Shown: positions 8,856-17,491, numbered from the stretch's first letter. The stretch is 64,000 nucleotides of DNA from Paenibacillus pabuli (GCF_039831995.1 NZ_JBDOIO010000003.1:2418001-2482000); one strand, 5' to 3'. Made by a program: numbers and translations. The notes: generated by a model not told the origin, from the letters alone.

Positions 8856-9518
8856 CTACAGGATTTTCAGAACTTCTGTCAGATCCCTGCATACATATTC
8901 CGGATGGATATGCTGCGGTTTGGTTTTGCCTTTCCGATTTAACCAGACAGCCTGAATGCCCGCGTTTTGTGCTCCCTGTACATCACTTGTCAACGAATCG
9001 CCGATATGAATGACGTCATGCCGGGACAGATCATATCTGGCTAATGCTTCATTAAACATCTCTGGTCTTGGTTTGTAAGAACGGACATCTTCACTTGTAA
9101 TTACACCTGCCGCCTCAATACCATGCTTCTCCATTGCAGCTCTTACATCATCTGTATCGATATTCGAGAGGATATACACAGGGATATCTACCGATTGCAA
9201 AAAGGGAATAGAGTCCTCAAATATCCTGGGATCACGCCAGTGAGCCAATTGCTCCTGATTAAGCAGCTCCGCGATACCATCTGCTTGAAAATGTAGGAGT
9301 GTTGCTGTCAGGGACTGTACATTGAGTACTCGTTGGGTCGTAAACTGACTGCCGTGGCTTGCATAGAACATTTCGGAAAATGCCTTCCACCAAAAATCTC
9401 CTATTTCGGCTGTTGTACATTCAACACGCGCCGCAGCTTGTACTCGTTCGTAAATCACTGGAAGTATATCGTCGTCTTCATGCACAACCGTCCCATAGAA
9501 ATCAAGAAAAATGGCCTT
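8856..9518 (-). CDS. HAD family hydrolase
   Basis: A 220-residue haloacid-dehalogenase-like phosphatase. ATG 9518 is chosen: GGGGAGGAAAC lies just upstream and the protein then opens with motif I, DFYGT (D7 nucleophile position). The upstream in-frame extension is unlikely to be coding. Motif II is LSNIDT, motif III has KPRPEMF, and motif IV is HIGDSLTSD. The acid catalyst position after the nucleophile is Y-G rather than D, so dehalogenase/YjjG-like chemistry is possible. The substrate is unknown. Confidence 0.88.
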   Translation of the reverse strand, partial: KAIFLDFYGTVVHEDDDILPVIYERVQAAARVECTTAEIGDFWWKAFSEMFYASHGSQFTTQRVLNVQSLTATLLHFQADGIAELLNQEQLAHWRDPRIFEDSIPFLQSVDIPVYILSNIDTDDVRAAMEKHGIEAAGVITSEDVRSYKPRPEMFNEALARYDLSRHDVIHIGDSLTSDVQGAQNAGIQAVWLNRKGKTKPQHIHPEYVCRDLTEVLKIL

Positions 9519-9669
9519 CATTCTGTTTCCTCCCCAATGTGTCAAAGATTCCAAAACCGTCCGGATCAAACTTCCTATGTATGTTACAATTTCTCTTTGA
9601 TACATCATAACCCATAATGTGGAATTTGCGAACGGATCAAGTATGCTATCTTTTATTCTCTAATTCTCT

Positions 9670-9720
9670 TAAATAAAATAACACGCCGCTCTGCATGACT
9701 TGCCTCATGCAAAGGGCGTG
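9670..9720 (-). terminator. Intrinsic terminator overlapping the 3' end of a GNAT gene
   Basis: On the minus strand CACGCC and TGCATGA pair with TCATGCA and GGCGTG, followed by the T-rich run TTATTTTATTT. The stop codon of the GNAT gene (9705) lies inside the stem, so termination and translation end are merged. Confidence 0.7.
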
Positions 9721-10241
9721 GTACGGTGATAAAACTTGGTATCTACTTTCATCATCGGAAAAGCATCCGGTAGTTCCTCACGTGTAACCGAAACAAATCC
9801 ATTTTTCTCATAAAATCGATGTGCTGCCACGAACTGCGGAGTCGTTCCAAGGTAAATATCGTTCACAGCCTTCTCCCTGGCCCCTTCTAATGCCTGATGC
9901 AGCAGACGACTCGAAGCTTGCAGTACCTTACCTCTGTAATTTCTGGCTACAAACATCTTCCTGAGCGCTGCTTGCTCCTCTCCGATATCAAGCAGAGCAA
10001 TCGTACCGATCACTTTTTCATTGGCAACAGCGACCCAGAAGTTCCCGATTCCTTTTTGGTAAAAGGTTTCGATCTCAAGCAAATCCGGCTGATCCTCTCT
10101 GGTAATGGAGATCTGGTATTCCTGCTGCTGTATCTGCAAAATCAAATTCATGACCTGGGTTTGATACTCGGCAGAGTACTCTCGTATATCGACAGTAGGG
10201 TTATTCATGATTGATGTATTCTCCTTGGACAATGTCGTCAT
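9705..10241 (-). CDS. GNAT family N-acetyltransferase
   Basis: A 178-residue GNAT. ATG 10241 is preferred because GGGAGGG is correctly spaced before it; ATG 10208 is a weaker alternative. The fold is visible as WVAVANEKVIGTIALLDI (beta 2-3), LRKMFVARNYRG (beta 4 and acetyl-CoA loop, in which the usual second Gly is replaced) and AAHRFYEKNGF (helix 4 and beta 6). The acceptor substrate is unknown. It sits 15 bases downstream of the preceding hypothetical gene, probably on one transcript. Confidence 0.85.
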   Translation of the reverse strand: MTTLSKENTSIMNNPTVDIREYSAEYQTQVMNLILQIQQQEYQISITREDQPDLLEIETFYQKGIGNFWVAVANEKVIGTIALLDIGEEQAALRKMFVARNYRGKVLQASSRLLHQALEGAREKAVNDIYLGTTPQFVAAHRFYEKNGFVSVTREELPDAFPMMKVDTKFYHRTTPFA

Positions 10242-10255
10242 CGTGAGGTCCCTCC

Positions 10256-10657
10256 CTATATAACGCCGTAGTATTGCTTGTACTGGGTGATCCATTCCTC
10301 TTTGGAAAAGTCTACAAAATCATATGGCTCACACTGTCTGAGATATTGTAACTGCTCTTCCGCTTGCTGCCCATCCAGTTGCTCCAGAAACATTGTCGTG
10401 TCCTCGAATCCAGCACCACATAACAGTTGTACATCCACGTAACTGCCCGTATCCTGGTTCTTTCTTTTGGCCTGCCAAATGAGCTGAGTGTCCTCTACAT
10501 GACCGATCGCAAACAACATGACACATAAGATTCTGAGATAATCATTGTCCATCGCACTTGAATTTTCGATTTCTTGTTGCAGCAGTGTACGAATGCGCTC
10601 CCTGTCCCGGGAGCCCAGCTCCAAGCCGAACTCCTGAAGAGCCTTTTCTTCATTCAT
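10256..10657 (-). CDS. Conserved hypothetical protein
   Basis: A 133-residue soluble, acidic protein with no membrane segment. It is mostly helical, with the central stretch DDT-less core QLLCGAGFEDTTMFL near 78-92 and a C-terminal FSKEEWITQYKQYYG. AAGGAG precedes ATG 10657. The family was not recognised. It lies between the DUF3021-like membrane protein and a GNAT, all on the minus strand with gaps of about 15 bases. Confidence 0.6.
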   Translation of the reverse strand: MNEEKALQEFGLELGSRDRERIRTLLQQEIENSSAMDNDYLRILCVMLFAIGHVEDTQLIWQAKRKNQDTGSYVDVQLLCGAGFEDTTMFLEQLDGQQAEEQLQYLRQCEPYDFVDFSKEEWITQYKQYYGVI

Positions 10658-10672
10658 ATGCTTTCTCCTTGT

Positions 10673-11083
10673 CTACTTCAGGATCTTGTTTAATTCTTCC
10701 GCTTTTTTCTTGCTATCCATTCTAGCATAAAAATAAAAGGCAATGGTGTGCAGCACTATCGACAAAAGCCACATGCCAGGGAACCACGGTGCGATAAAGT
10801 GGAACATCTCCTCTGAGAACAACCACACACCCGCTGTACCTCCGAGAATGTTAATGGTAGACGAGATCACAATATTCCAGATCGGTTTCAACGTAAAGTA
10901 GTTCCACAGCGCATCGTACATGACTCCAAATACCATGGCTGCGATGAACGCAATTCCGGCGAGGTTCCATAGATACCCCATCTGGATTGTCTGGTCTTTG
11001 AAGAAAAAGGTTAACAGCAGCGTGACCCATAGGAAAGTTATTGTAAATACCTGAAAAAACGAATGCTTGAGATTTCCGATCAT
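10673..11083 (-). CDS. DUF3021-like four-helix membrane protein, partner of LytTR regulator
   Basis: A 136-residue protein with four predicted membrane helices (about 10-28, 38-58, 68-88, 98-120) and a basic C-terminal tail. The size, topology and position immediately after a LytTR regulator, with a 4-base ATGA overlap, match the DUF3021 family. In other Firmicutes these proteins are co-encoded with a single-domain LytTR protein and are thought to restrain it at the membrane. That function is inferred from family context and not from this sequence. Confidence 0.75.
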   Translation of the reverse strand: MIGNLKHSFFQVFTITFLWVTLLLTFFFKDQTIQMGYLWNLAGIAFIAAMVFGVMYDALWNYFTLKPIWNIVISSTINILGGTAGVWLFSEEMFHFIAPWFPGMWLLSIVLHTIAFYFYARMDSKKKAEELNKILK

Positions 11084-11526
11084 GATAATTTCCCCCTGAA
11101 ATTTTTGATATAGTACCTACTGACGTAGTAGCTGGATCCATCCTTAAGCTCAACCTGGATTCTGGCATGGTCTGTGGCGGCGAACGCCTTGATGTGTTTA
11201 ACATTGATAATCGTTGAGTTGTTAATCTTCAGAAAATGGGAAGAATCCATGTCTTCTTCCACATATTTAAGACGTTTGCCAAGCAGATAGCTCTCTCCCG
11301 AAATCACACGTATATTGCACATTCGATCCTCGGACTCAATGGCAAGAATTGAGCTTGGCTGGATCTGGACATTCCGGTTATTCTTCGGGTTGATGACGAC
11401 CAGCTGTCTTTCCAAGTGGCTAATCGCCTTATCAATCTCCTCCCAGCGCTGTTGTTCGGCAGGGTTGGTCACTACCTTGGCGAGACTTCGTTCCATGGAT
11501 GCATCTGTTTCAAATGTTACTTTCAC
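11080..11526 (-). CDS. LytTR domain DNA-binding regulator
   Basis: A 148-residue regulator with no receiver domain. GTG 11526 is chosen as start: the GAGGAGGG ribosome site lies between it and the upstream in-frame ATG. The N-terminal 50 residues are helical; the LytTR domain (about 50-148) shows IQPSSILAIESED, YLLGKRLKYVEE and FLKINNSTIINVKHI. It should bind direct repeats and control its own operon with the DUF3021-like partner. Four GTTGCA-type repeats lie 57-107 bases upstream of the start. Confidence 0.88.
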   Translation of the reverse strand: MKVTFETDASMERSLAKVVTNPAEQQRWEEIDKAISHLERQLVVINPKNNRNVQIQPSSILAIESEDRMCNIRVISGESYLLGKRLKYVEEDMDSSHFLKINNSTIINVKHIKAFAATDHARIQVELKDGSSYYVSRYYIKNFRGKLS

Positions 11527-11582
11527 GTGTTGCCCTCCTCTCATCACTCATATTACAGGCAAAACAATATCCGGCATACCGA

Positions 11583-11619
11583 ATTGCGTTTTGTTGCAAG
11601 AAGTTGCAGGTTTGTTGCA
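11583..11619. promoter_or_regulatory. Direct-repeat array, candidate LytTR operator
   Basis: On the plus strand GTTGCA occurs at 11593-11598, 11603-11608 and 11614-11619, with a variant ATTGCG at 11583-11588. Start-to-start distances are 10, 10 and 11 bases, i.e. one helical turn each. The array lies just upstream of the minus-strand LytTR gene, where an autoregulatory site is expected. Confidence 0.6.
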
Positions 11620-11740
11620 CATCAGCTGACTAATGTATGTAGTTCGAATAAATCGTTCTTCTCTCTCGCCATTAATTAACGTTGTTATATGAATTTATAT
11701 CAGTGTTTATGTATTCTAAAGAATGCTGTATGGGGAATGC

Positions 11741-12085
11741 TCAGTATTCCCCATTGTATTCCACATAACTTGTTGGCTTGAATCGAGACACGTGATACGG
11801 CATATATACACTTTGAGAATGTGGTGACAAGCGTTCAACATAATCAATTGCAGCTTCTACCATCTCATCCGATGCAAAAACCGACTCATTCAGAAATCCA
11901 CTCAATAACGCGGCATCTCCTTTATACTTCAGTATAATGTAGCCATAACCCGGATCGGCGATCACCAGATCAACAATTTCCTCTTCCGCAGGTTCTCTTG
12001 ATCCATCATAAAACCGAACGATCATGTCCAGATCTCTATGAAACACATCCACATTGCACGAAAATTTCAGATATTCGAATTTCAA
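11741..12085 (-). CDS. Hypothetical protein
   Basis: A 114-residue protein, probably alpha/beta, not recognised. Visible are a strand-rich first half with LVIADPGYGYIILKYKGD (about 41-58) and a helical segment ASDEMVEAAIDYVERL. The start is TTG 12085, eight bases after AAGGAG. It is 12 bases downstream of the next hypothetical gene, so the two are likely one unit. No membrane or secretion signal. Confidence 0.6.
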   Translation of the reverse strand: MKFEYLKFSCNVDVFHRDLDMIVRFYDGSREPAEEEIVDLVIADPGYGYIILKYKGDAALLSGFLNESVFASDEMVEAAIDYVERLSPHSQSVYMPYHVSRFKPTSYVEYNGEY

Positions 12086-12097
12086 TTCCCAGTCTCC

Positions 12098-12607
12098 TTA
12101 CCCCTCATCCTCAATTTCAAAATACATCTCCTGATGTTGCAGAATCTCCATATTTATACTCGCGATCACTTCCTCAGCTTGAGCGCGATATTGAATAAAC
12201 AGATCCTCAATTAATTGATACAGGTTGGGGTCTTGCTCCAGATCTGTTGGCGTAACCTCACGCCACTGATCTCCGATTCTATTTTTATCTACAATCACAC
12301 GCTCGATGTTATCCAGCAGAGCTATCATGTCATATTGATTAAAAAAACGCATTCCATTTTGGATGCCGCTCCAGCTCTTCATCTCCATGATATTGTAAGC
12401 CGAGAACCAGTAAAACTCCGCCAGACTTTTCGTATGGTTATGGTAGGAGTAGAACAAAAATAGCGCTTGTTGACCTTCATTTAACTGGTGGTACACCTCT
12501 GTTTTGGCTGCAACATCTTTACCTCGAACTGAAATGAGCATCGGCTGGACACTTAACCAGCTAAGCTGCGATGAACCCAAGTCTGCGTGTTTGATTTTGG
12601 CTCGCAT
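12098..12607 (-). CDS. Hypothetical protein
   Basis: A 169-residue soluble protein, not recognised. Aromatic-rich helices LFLFYSYHNHTKSLAEFYWF (about 49-68) and a long acidic C-terminal helix (about 125-169) dominate. GAGAGGAG precedes ATG 12607. It is followed after 12 bases by the TTG-initiated hypothetical gene. The aromatic helical core could bind a partner protein, but nothing in the sequence proves it. Confidence 0.6.
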   Translation of the reverse strand: MRAKIKHADLGSSQLSWLSVQPMLISVRGKDVAAKTEVYHQLNEGQQALFLFYSYHNHTKSLAEFYWFSAYNIMEMKSWSGIQNGMRFFNQYDMIALLDNIERVIVDKNRIGDQWREVTPTDLEQDPNLYQLIEDLFIQYRAQAEEVIASINMEILQHQEMYFEIEDEG

Positions 12608-12649
12608 AATATTCTCCTCTCTTTTCTAACCTATTGATTAAGCACCGCG

Positions 12650-13051
12650 TTATTTCTTCCTTTCGACCAGCGTAATCTTCTGTTCAATAAACTTTATGCG
12701 ACTATACGTTTGGTACACTTCGTTTTGCGTCAGGCCCTCCTTAATTAGGTCACCGACGGAATTAAATGCCCTGACGTTCGTCCACATAAAATCCAGCGTT
12801 TGAGCTCTGCGATCCGCATCTGCCCGGTGTTCATACGACCATTGCACCCGATGTCTGATATGCTCAGGAACCCACTGTGATCTAAATTTAGTTAATTTTT
12901 TGTAGGAAATATACTTCTCGATTCTCTTCCCGCCTTTGGCCATACCATAGACTAACGGACGTTCGTCCATACCATGACAGTATAGAATATATACCTTGGC
13001 TCCTGTTCGGAGTTGGTTGTCTTCAATAACATTGGCAATGACAGCATACAT
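12650..13051 (-). CDS. Hypothetical protein
   Basis: A 133-residue basic protein. ATG 13051 is preferred; an in-frame TTG 15 bases upstream would sit on the G-rich ribosome site. The first half is strand-rich (AVIANVIEDN, VYILYCHG), the middle is strongly basic (GGKRIEKYISYKKLTKFRSQW) and the C-terminus helical. The charge could suit nucleic acid or ribosome binding, but no family was recognised. Confidence 0.55.
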   Translation of the reverse strand: MYAVIANVIEDNQLRTGAKVYILYCHGMDERPLVYGMAKGGKRIEKYISYKKLTKFRSQWVPEHIRHRVQWSYEHRADADRRAQTLDFMWTNVRAFNSVGDLIKEGLTQNEVYQTYSRIKFIEQKITLVERKK

Positions 13052-13121
13052 CCACGTGGCCCCCAATCCAGAGGATCATTTCCTGTACAGACTACAGACT
13101 TGCTTATCTATGATCTTTCTG

Positions 13122-13604
13122 TTAATCCATTCTTTTATGAAAAACAAACTGGAGACCATGTGCCCCAATCCTGCGAATGCCCGTGTCACGAAAACCCACC
13201 TTCAAATACAGGCTCTGTGCTGCAACATTCTGTTCATTTACAGCGAGGATGACTTCCTTCATCTCTGGCTCAATCTGCTGAAGCAATGGACCGATTGCCT
13301 TCATGGCAGCCAGTGCATACCCTTTCCCTTGATGTTCCAACGTAATGGATAATGCTCTTATTAAGATCGCATTCGAGTATTTCTTTCCTTCGGCGTATTC
13401 TGATTTTTTATGTAAAATAAAGAAGCCAACCGGTGTCTCCTCATTTAAAATAACAATAGGATATTTGTTCGGGTTGGAAATGGCCTCCTCTATAACTTCT
13501 GCAGGCAATGCCGTAAACGAAAACTGCTCCCCAGTCAGTGAGAAATTAGCCAAAGCTGCATCATATCTCTCATGATATTCGGTAAGGCGAATTAAACTTT
13601 TCAC
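13122..13604 (-). CDS. GNAT family N-acetyltransferase
   Basis: A 160-residue GNAT. The acetyl-CoA loop is HQGKGYALAAM at about 110-120, preceded by IRALSITLE (beta 4) and followed by NEQNVAAQSLYLKVGF (beta 5, helix 4). This pattern resembles spermidine acetyltransferase BltD and related small-amine acetylases, but the acceptor is uncertain. The start is GTG 13604 after GAGGTGACTTCAT. Confidence 0.85.
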   Translation of the reverse strand: MKSLIRLTEYHERYDAALANFSLTGEQFSFTALPAEVIEEAISNPNKYPIVILNEETPVGFFILHKKSEYAEGKKYSNAILIRALSITLEHQGKGYALAAMKAIGPLLQQIEPEMKEVILAVNEQNVAAQSLYLKVGFRDTGIRRIGAHGLQFVFHKRMD

Positions 13605-13656
13605 ATGAAGTCACCTCATTTTTGGTTTGCAGCACTTGTTTCTGCTACTTTACTGC

Positions 13657-14298
13657 CTAGCTTAAGGTTGTGCTGCGTAAATCTTCAAACACATTCCATT
13701 CCGTATACATTTGTTTTAGTCTTACTGCAGTTGTATGAATGAAATGTTCTAGTACATCCACGGATAAAATGCTCAAATCTTCCGCGGGCTCATGCGCAGG
13801 ATTATTTAAGAAATCCACTTTCACTTTCCTGTACTGAACCACCTCATGCTCCAGCAAACCACCCAAATCATAAGCCTTCGCTACATCCAGTCTATGGAGC
13901 AGCTCACGAGCACCGGATCGGTTTCGCAAAATCATAAACTCCATCTTCGTTACCTCCTGCGTATATCGTTTTCTGCCTTCAGGATGTTCCTCATATGCGG
14001 GATAGATATCGAAAGTCCAGACGCGGTCCGTATAGATATGAGCGATGTATCCGCACAAATACTGCCAGAATGCAGGATCCCGTTCCGCTTGCTGTTTATA
14101 AGACTCCCAAAATGCCCGAAGCTCTTCATCTGTTGCGAACCTGCCTTCTTCGATCATTAAATGTGTTTTTGCCTTCTCACTGCGCACATTACTTCTCACG
14201 TGTATTGAATCAGGAGCAAGACTTCCCAGCAGGAATTCCGGGGATGGATTAGAACTAACTTCAGATGCAATCGCAAAATGAACCATAGGCCAAGGCAT
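13657..14298 (-). CDS. Zinc-dependent phospholipase C-like domain protein
   Basis: A 213-residue protein with the pattern of the zinc-dependent phospholipase C/S1-P1 nuclease-like families: N-terminal WPMVHFAIA, LLGSLAPDSIH (about 24-34), KTHLMIEEG and the helix CGYIAHIYTDRVW (about 81-93) offer the Trp1/His/Asp-type metal ligands. There is no signal peptide, so it is cytoplasmic and may be a repurposed hydrolase. Start ATG 14298 follows CGGAGTGAT. Confidence 0.75.
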   Translation of the reverse strand: MPWPMVHFAIASEVSSNPSPEFLLGSLAPDSIHVRSNVRSEKAKTHLMIEEGRFATDEELRAFWESYKQQAERDPAFWQYLCGYIAHIYTDRVWTFDIYPAYEEHPEGRKRYTQEVTKMEFMILRNRSGARELLHRLDVAKAYDLGGLLEHEVVQYRKVKVDFLNNPAHEPAEDLSILSVDVLEHFIHTTAVRLKQMYTEWNVFEDLRSTTLS

Positions 14299-14331
14299 TC
14301 ATATCACTCCGTTTTCGTTAGTAGTTTTTCC

Positions 14332-14793
14332 TTAACGCAGAATCCCCTGCTTCTCTTGAATCAAATCTATCAATACAGGCTTCTGCACCTTATTAATCGT
14401 ATCGATCTCGATTTCATCCAAACTTGTAAACATTAATTGCAACGATTCGTTATTCTCGTCTTCAAATAATAGTGTTCGCTCATCCTCGGCCAGTTTTCCG
14501 TTTAAATGAACTCTGACGTTAAACAGAAACATGACAAATACGACCTCATTTCCATCCGGATAGGTATACTTCATTCTCTCACCCGTATAGATGGAAGCCA
14601 GTTCATAGGATATCACTTCCAGACCAGTCTCTTCCTTCACTTCTCTGATCATGGTTTCTTCGATTCGCTCTCCGGGCTCCATACCGCCACCAGGCAATCC
14701 CCAGTCTCCATAATCGGATCTACGCTGCAGCAGAATTCTCCCACGATCATCTCTGATAATGGCCCCGCCTGTAACCACAATTCGGCTCGTCAT
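14332..14793 (-). CDS. NUDIX hydrolase
   Basis: A 153-residue NUDIX protein. ATG 14793 follows GAAGGAG and gives the usual strand opening SRIVVTGGAII. The NUDIX box GGGMEPGERIEETMIREV followed by KEETGL (about 35-58) is complete (G-x5-E-x7-REVKEETGL). Such enzymes hydrolyse nucleoside diphosphates linked to another moiety; the substrate cannot be told. It is one of four NUDIX genes in the window. Confidence 0.9.
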   Translation of the reverse strand: MTSRIVVTGGAIIRDDRGRILLQRRSDYGDWGLPGGGMEPGERIEETMIREVKEETGLEVISYELASIYTGERMKYTYPDGNEVVFVMFLFNVRVHLNGKLAEDERTLLFEDENNESLQLMFTSLDEIEIDTINKVQKPVLIDLIQEKQGILR

Positions 14794-14846
14794 CTCCGTT
14801 GCTCCTTCTCTCGTCAATTGAAACAAAGATGAACCCTCTAATCATC

Positions 14847-15395
14847 CTATATTCCAAAATGCACAAGACACTTTCCATGTTCAACAGCATGCACTGCCAT
14901 CCTGGCAAGCTTTTTTAATTCAGTTATTAAATCCACTTTGTTATACAACAGTTTCTCGTAGTAGCCTTTCTTCCCTCCATCATCAATGCAGTAATCCCCT
15001 CTGAGTATGATTGTTTCTGGTGCTGAGCTGAATAATTCTATCCATGCATTTATGATTTGATGAAGCCTCTGCAATACTTGTTGATCTTCAATAACTGTAA
15101 TGCCGTAATTGTTCAGTCCCATTGATCTCTCCCCGGTGGATGGATTTCTGGTCTCTAACCATTGGAGTGAATCATATATATATGAAATGAAGTTGTCGTC
15201 CAGGTGGGCCTGGTTGTCTGGCGCGAGTCCATTTTTATGTATTTTCCCGTTTCTATCCCATGAATAAGAAGCATGAACATTTTCGCTTAGGACCCATTTG
15301 TTCTCAATAACAAAGTTATGAATCATCGGCATATATTTATCTCCCAGCCTATTCAAATTTAATACTTTGCTTCTTATCCATCCATCATAACCCAC
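14847..15395 (-). CDS. Hypothetical protein, possibly 5'-truncated by a frameshift
   Basis: A 182-residue soluble protein, not recognised. It opens at GTG 15395 with GYDGWIRSKVLN; the ribosome site is poor because AAAAGG abuts the start. The open frame at 15374-15532 in another phase has a better start and reads protein-like up to this point, so a one-base indel may have split a single gene. Later features are NNYGITVIED (about 96-105) and the C-terminal CLVHFGI. Confidence 0.55.
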   Translation of the reverse strand: MGYDGWIRSKVLNLNRLGDKYMPMIHNFVIENKWVLSENVHASYSWDRNGKIHKNGLAPDNQAHLDDNFISYIYDSLQWLETRNPSTGERSMGLNNYGITVIEDQQVLQRLHQIINAWIELFSSAPETIILRGDYCIDDGGKKGYYEKLLYNKVDLITELKKLARMAVHAVEHGKCLVHFGI

Positions 15396-15532
15396 CTTTT
15401 GGAAAATGCGAAGATGCTTACGTTATAAATCTCCAGCCCTTTCCCAGATGTCATATCCAATTCAATCAAAAGCTCCAGTCCTGACTGACGGATCAGCGAT
15501 GTATAGCAAAAATGGATACGACCTTGTCGCAT
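15374..15532 (-). CDS. Short open frame, candidate N-terminal fragment of the 14847-15395 gene
   Basis: A 52-codon frame beginning ATG 15532 with GAGG eight to nine bases upstream. It reads MRQGRIHFCYTSLIR, then a strand-like LELLIELD and GLEIYNVSIF, and stops inside the start of the downstream gene in a different phase. No separate family was recognised; a frameshifted N-terminus is the favoured reading. Confidence 0.3.
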   Translation of the reverse strand: MRQGRIHFCYTSLIRQSGLELLIELDMTSGKGLEIYNVSIFAFSKRWVMMDG

Positions 15533-15548
15533 CCATGGAAATCCTCAT

Positions 15549-16037
15549 CTATTTGATTAGATAGTCTACCACAGGGTATGAAATCACATTTCGATCTCTG
15601 TAGGTCGACGTCACCGCTTCCTGATGTGTGCTGAGAATCCCATTTTGCAGCATAACAGGTCTGAATCCTCGCTCCATCGCACCATTATAGGTAAATAGAA
15701 CACATTCCTCTGCGGCGAAACCGGAAATGATCACGAGCTCAATGCCATGACTCTTCAATATTGGTTCCAACTCTGTCTGCCAGAATGCATTGGAGCTTTC
15801 TTTGGTAACGGTGAGATCCTTCTCATTGACATCTACCTCGGAAATAACCCGATACTCCTCCGGAGCTGATCCTTCCATGCCTTCGACATCTTGTACATGG
15901 ACCACCACATGATCACTTGAACGAAGCACATCTGCAACGTGATTGATATACTCACAAGCGTGGTCTATACCTTTTTGTTCCACTCGATCTCGCACAATAC
16001 TCTCTTGCATATCCACAATCAGAAAACCTATTTTCAT
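15549..16037 (-). CDS. Isochorismatase family cysteine hydrolase
   Basis: A 162-residue hydrolase. ATG 16037 follows AAGGAGTGTTCGG. The opening GFLIVDMQ holds the catalytic Asp (D9), TVTKESSNAF carries the Lys (about residue 80) and GFAAEECVLFT the nucleophilic Cys (about residue 113), so the D-K-C triad is complete. Substrates of this fold include isochorismate, nicotinamide and N-carbamoyl compounds; none is favoured here. Confidence 0.9.
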   Translation of the reverse strand: MKIGFLIVDMQESIVRDRVEQKGIDHACEYINHVADVLRSSDHVVVHVQDVEGMEGSAPEEYRVISEVDVNEKDLTVTKESSNAFWQTELEPILKSHGIELVIISGFAAEECVLFTYNGAMERGFRPVMLQNGILSTHQEAVTSTYRDRNVISYPVVDYLIK

Positions 16038-16156
16038 CCGAACACTCCTTGTAATTTGATTTACTGTCTTGTTGGTGCTTCTACATTTAGAATGCTCCAA
16101 TTATATGTATTCGATTTTGCAGGCGGGACTCCTCTAAATCGGGTACATCATATTTG

Positions 16157-16639
16157 TTATGCTGAGCCTACGAACTTCTTTTTCAGCATCATGATCTGGC
16201 CAATATGATACGCATTGTGAATACACACATTGGAAATGACATTCCACCACGGAGCGTTGAAATATGAAGGGATGGTCAGTGCCAGTTTTGCATCATCACT
16301 TTCTTGTACGGCCTGGATCCATTTAAGAAACGTAGATCCGACTCGATCAATACTCTTCTGCCACTCCTCTTCGCTAACCCGGGAAGGATCCACATCGAAC
16401 GTTTCATCATTATTCAAGTTATGATCCATTTTCACTTCACCTTTAATAAACCGATCCAACCATACCTCATTCCAGAATGTCAGATGATGAACCAGCCTCC
16501 AGATGGATTGACCTTCATCATTCAAGCATGCAGCCTGAGCAGCGGTAACGTCACGCAACATCTCGTCGAGCGGTATAAACCAGCTCTTATCATGATGACA
16601 GGCAGCCAGTTGGTCCAGTAACACCAGTTTGTAACTCAT
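16157..16639 (-). CDS. DinB family protein
   Basis: A 160-residue four-helix-bundle protein. The three-histidine metal site typical of DinB/YfiT proteins is visible as LVHHLTFWNEVW (about 49-60) and HNAYHIGQI (about 141-149). Members are metal-binding, often bacillithiol-dependent transferases or damage-inducible proteins in Bacillales; the exact reaction is unknown. Start ATG 16639 follows GGGAGGAGAG. Confidence 0.85.
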   Translation of the reverse strand: MSYKLVLLDQLAACHHDKSWFIPLDEMLRDVTAAQAACLNDEGQSIWRLVHHLTFWNEVWLDRFIKGEVKMDHNLNNDETFDVDPSRVSEEEWQKSIDRVGSTFLKWIQAVQESDDAKLALTIPSYFNAPWWNVISNVCIHNAYHIGQIMMLKKKFVGSA

Positions 16640-16702
16640 GATTAACTCTCCTCCCAGAATGTCTCTACAAAATCGTTCAAATACCTTCCCTTGTTATATT
16701 GC

Positions 16703-17455
16703 TTACAGGAGATCTCTCGCCATGCTCCCCGTCCTGATCGCAACTGCATAATCCTCTCGTCCATTTGCCTGAGCCATGGAGCTCGCTCTCTCCCAATCAT
16801 ACTCAACCATAATGTGTTCCATGTCCCAGTTCCCCTTTACATTACGATAAGCAATTGCATAGTCCGCGTAAGGCGAGTTGGATTCCATTACATGCGGATA
16901 GGGCAAATCATCATAATAGGCAGGCAAACCGACACTCCCTACGTTTACGATTACCTTTCTTTCCGGCAAATATTTCGTTTGAAACACATGACTGTGTCCG
17001 CAAAAAATAAAACGCTGTTGTACCTCCAGAAGTTCGTTAGCCAATTGAAGCGTGTCTTTATACTGGACTCCTTCCGCCGTCACTTCTTCCAGCAAATACT
17101 GATCATGCGCCCACGGCGTAGCGTGGCAAAATAAAAGATCTTCGTACGCCCACGTACGATGGAATGATCTGATCCAATTCTCGATTTCCAGATCAAGAAG
17201 GGGTTTTACAAATTGAAAGGTTTCCGATGGGTTTTCTTTTTGCAAAAGAATCTCGTCACAATTCCCCATCACATGAACTATATTCTTGTGGTCCATTAAT
17301 AATCGTGCTGTCGCCAGTGGATCAACCGGGCCAAACAGGCTATCCCCCAAATTGACGATAAGTTCAATGTTTCGGGCAGCAATATCTTGTAAAACAGCCT
17401 CTAAGGCGAAGTAATTACTATGGATATCGGAAATAATGGCAACAGACTTATACAT
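16703..17455 (-). CDS. Metallophosphoesterase (YfcE/MJ0936-like)
   Basis: A 250-residue calcineurin-like phosphoesterase. ATG 17455 follows TGGAGGAATGAC. Metal-binding motifs are ISDIHSN (D10, H12), NLGDSLFGP (about 35), GNCDE in place of the usual GNHE (about 66), and CGHSH (about 163), with NVGSVGLP after it. Replacement of the GNHE His by Cys recurs in YfcE-type phosphodiesterases. The substrate is unknown. Confidence 0.85.
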   Translation of the reverse strand: MYKSVAIISDIHSNYFALEAVLQDIAARNIELIVNLGDSLFGPVDPLATARLLMDHKNIVHVMGNCDEILLQKENPSETFQFVKPLLDLEIENWIRSFHRTWAYEDLLFCHATPWAHDQYLLEEVTAEGVQYKDTLQLANELLEVQQRFIFCGHSHVFQTKYLPERKVIVNVGSVGLPAYYDDLPYPHVMESNSPYADYAIAYRNVKGNWDMEHIMVEYDWERASSMAQANGREDYAVAIRTGSMARDLL

Positions 17456-17491
17456 GTCATTCCTCCACTTTTTCAATCTCACAAACCAAAG

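Noticed and set aside
9519..9608. N-terminal extension of the HAD hydrolase to an upstream start
   Set aside because: A strong GGGGAGG ribosome site directly precedes ATG 9518 and motif I starts right after it; the extension has no family support.
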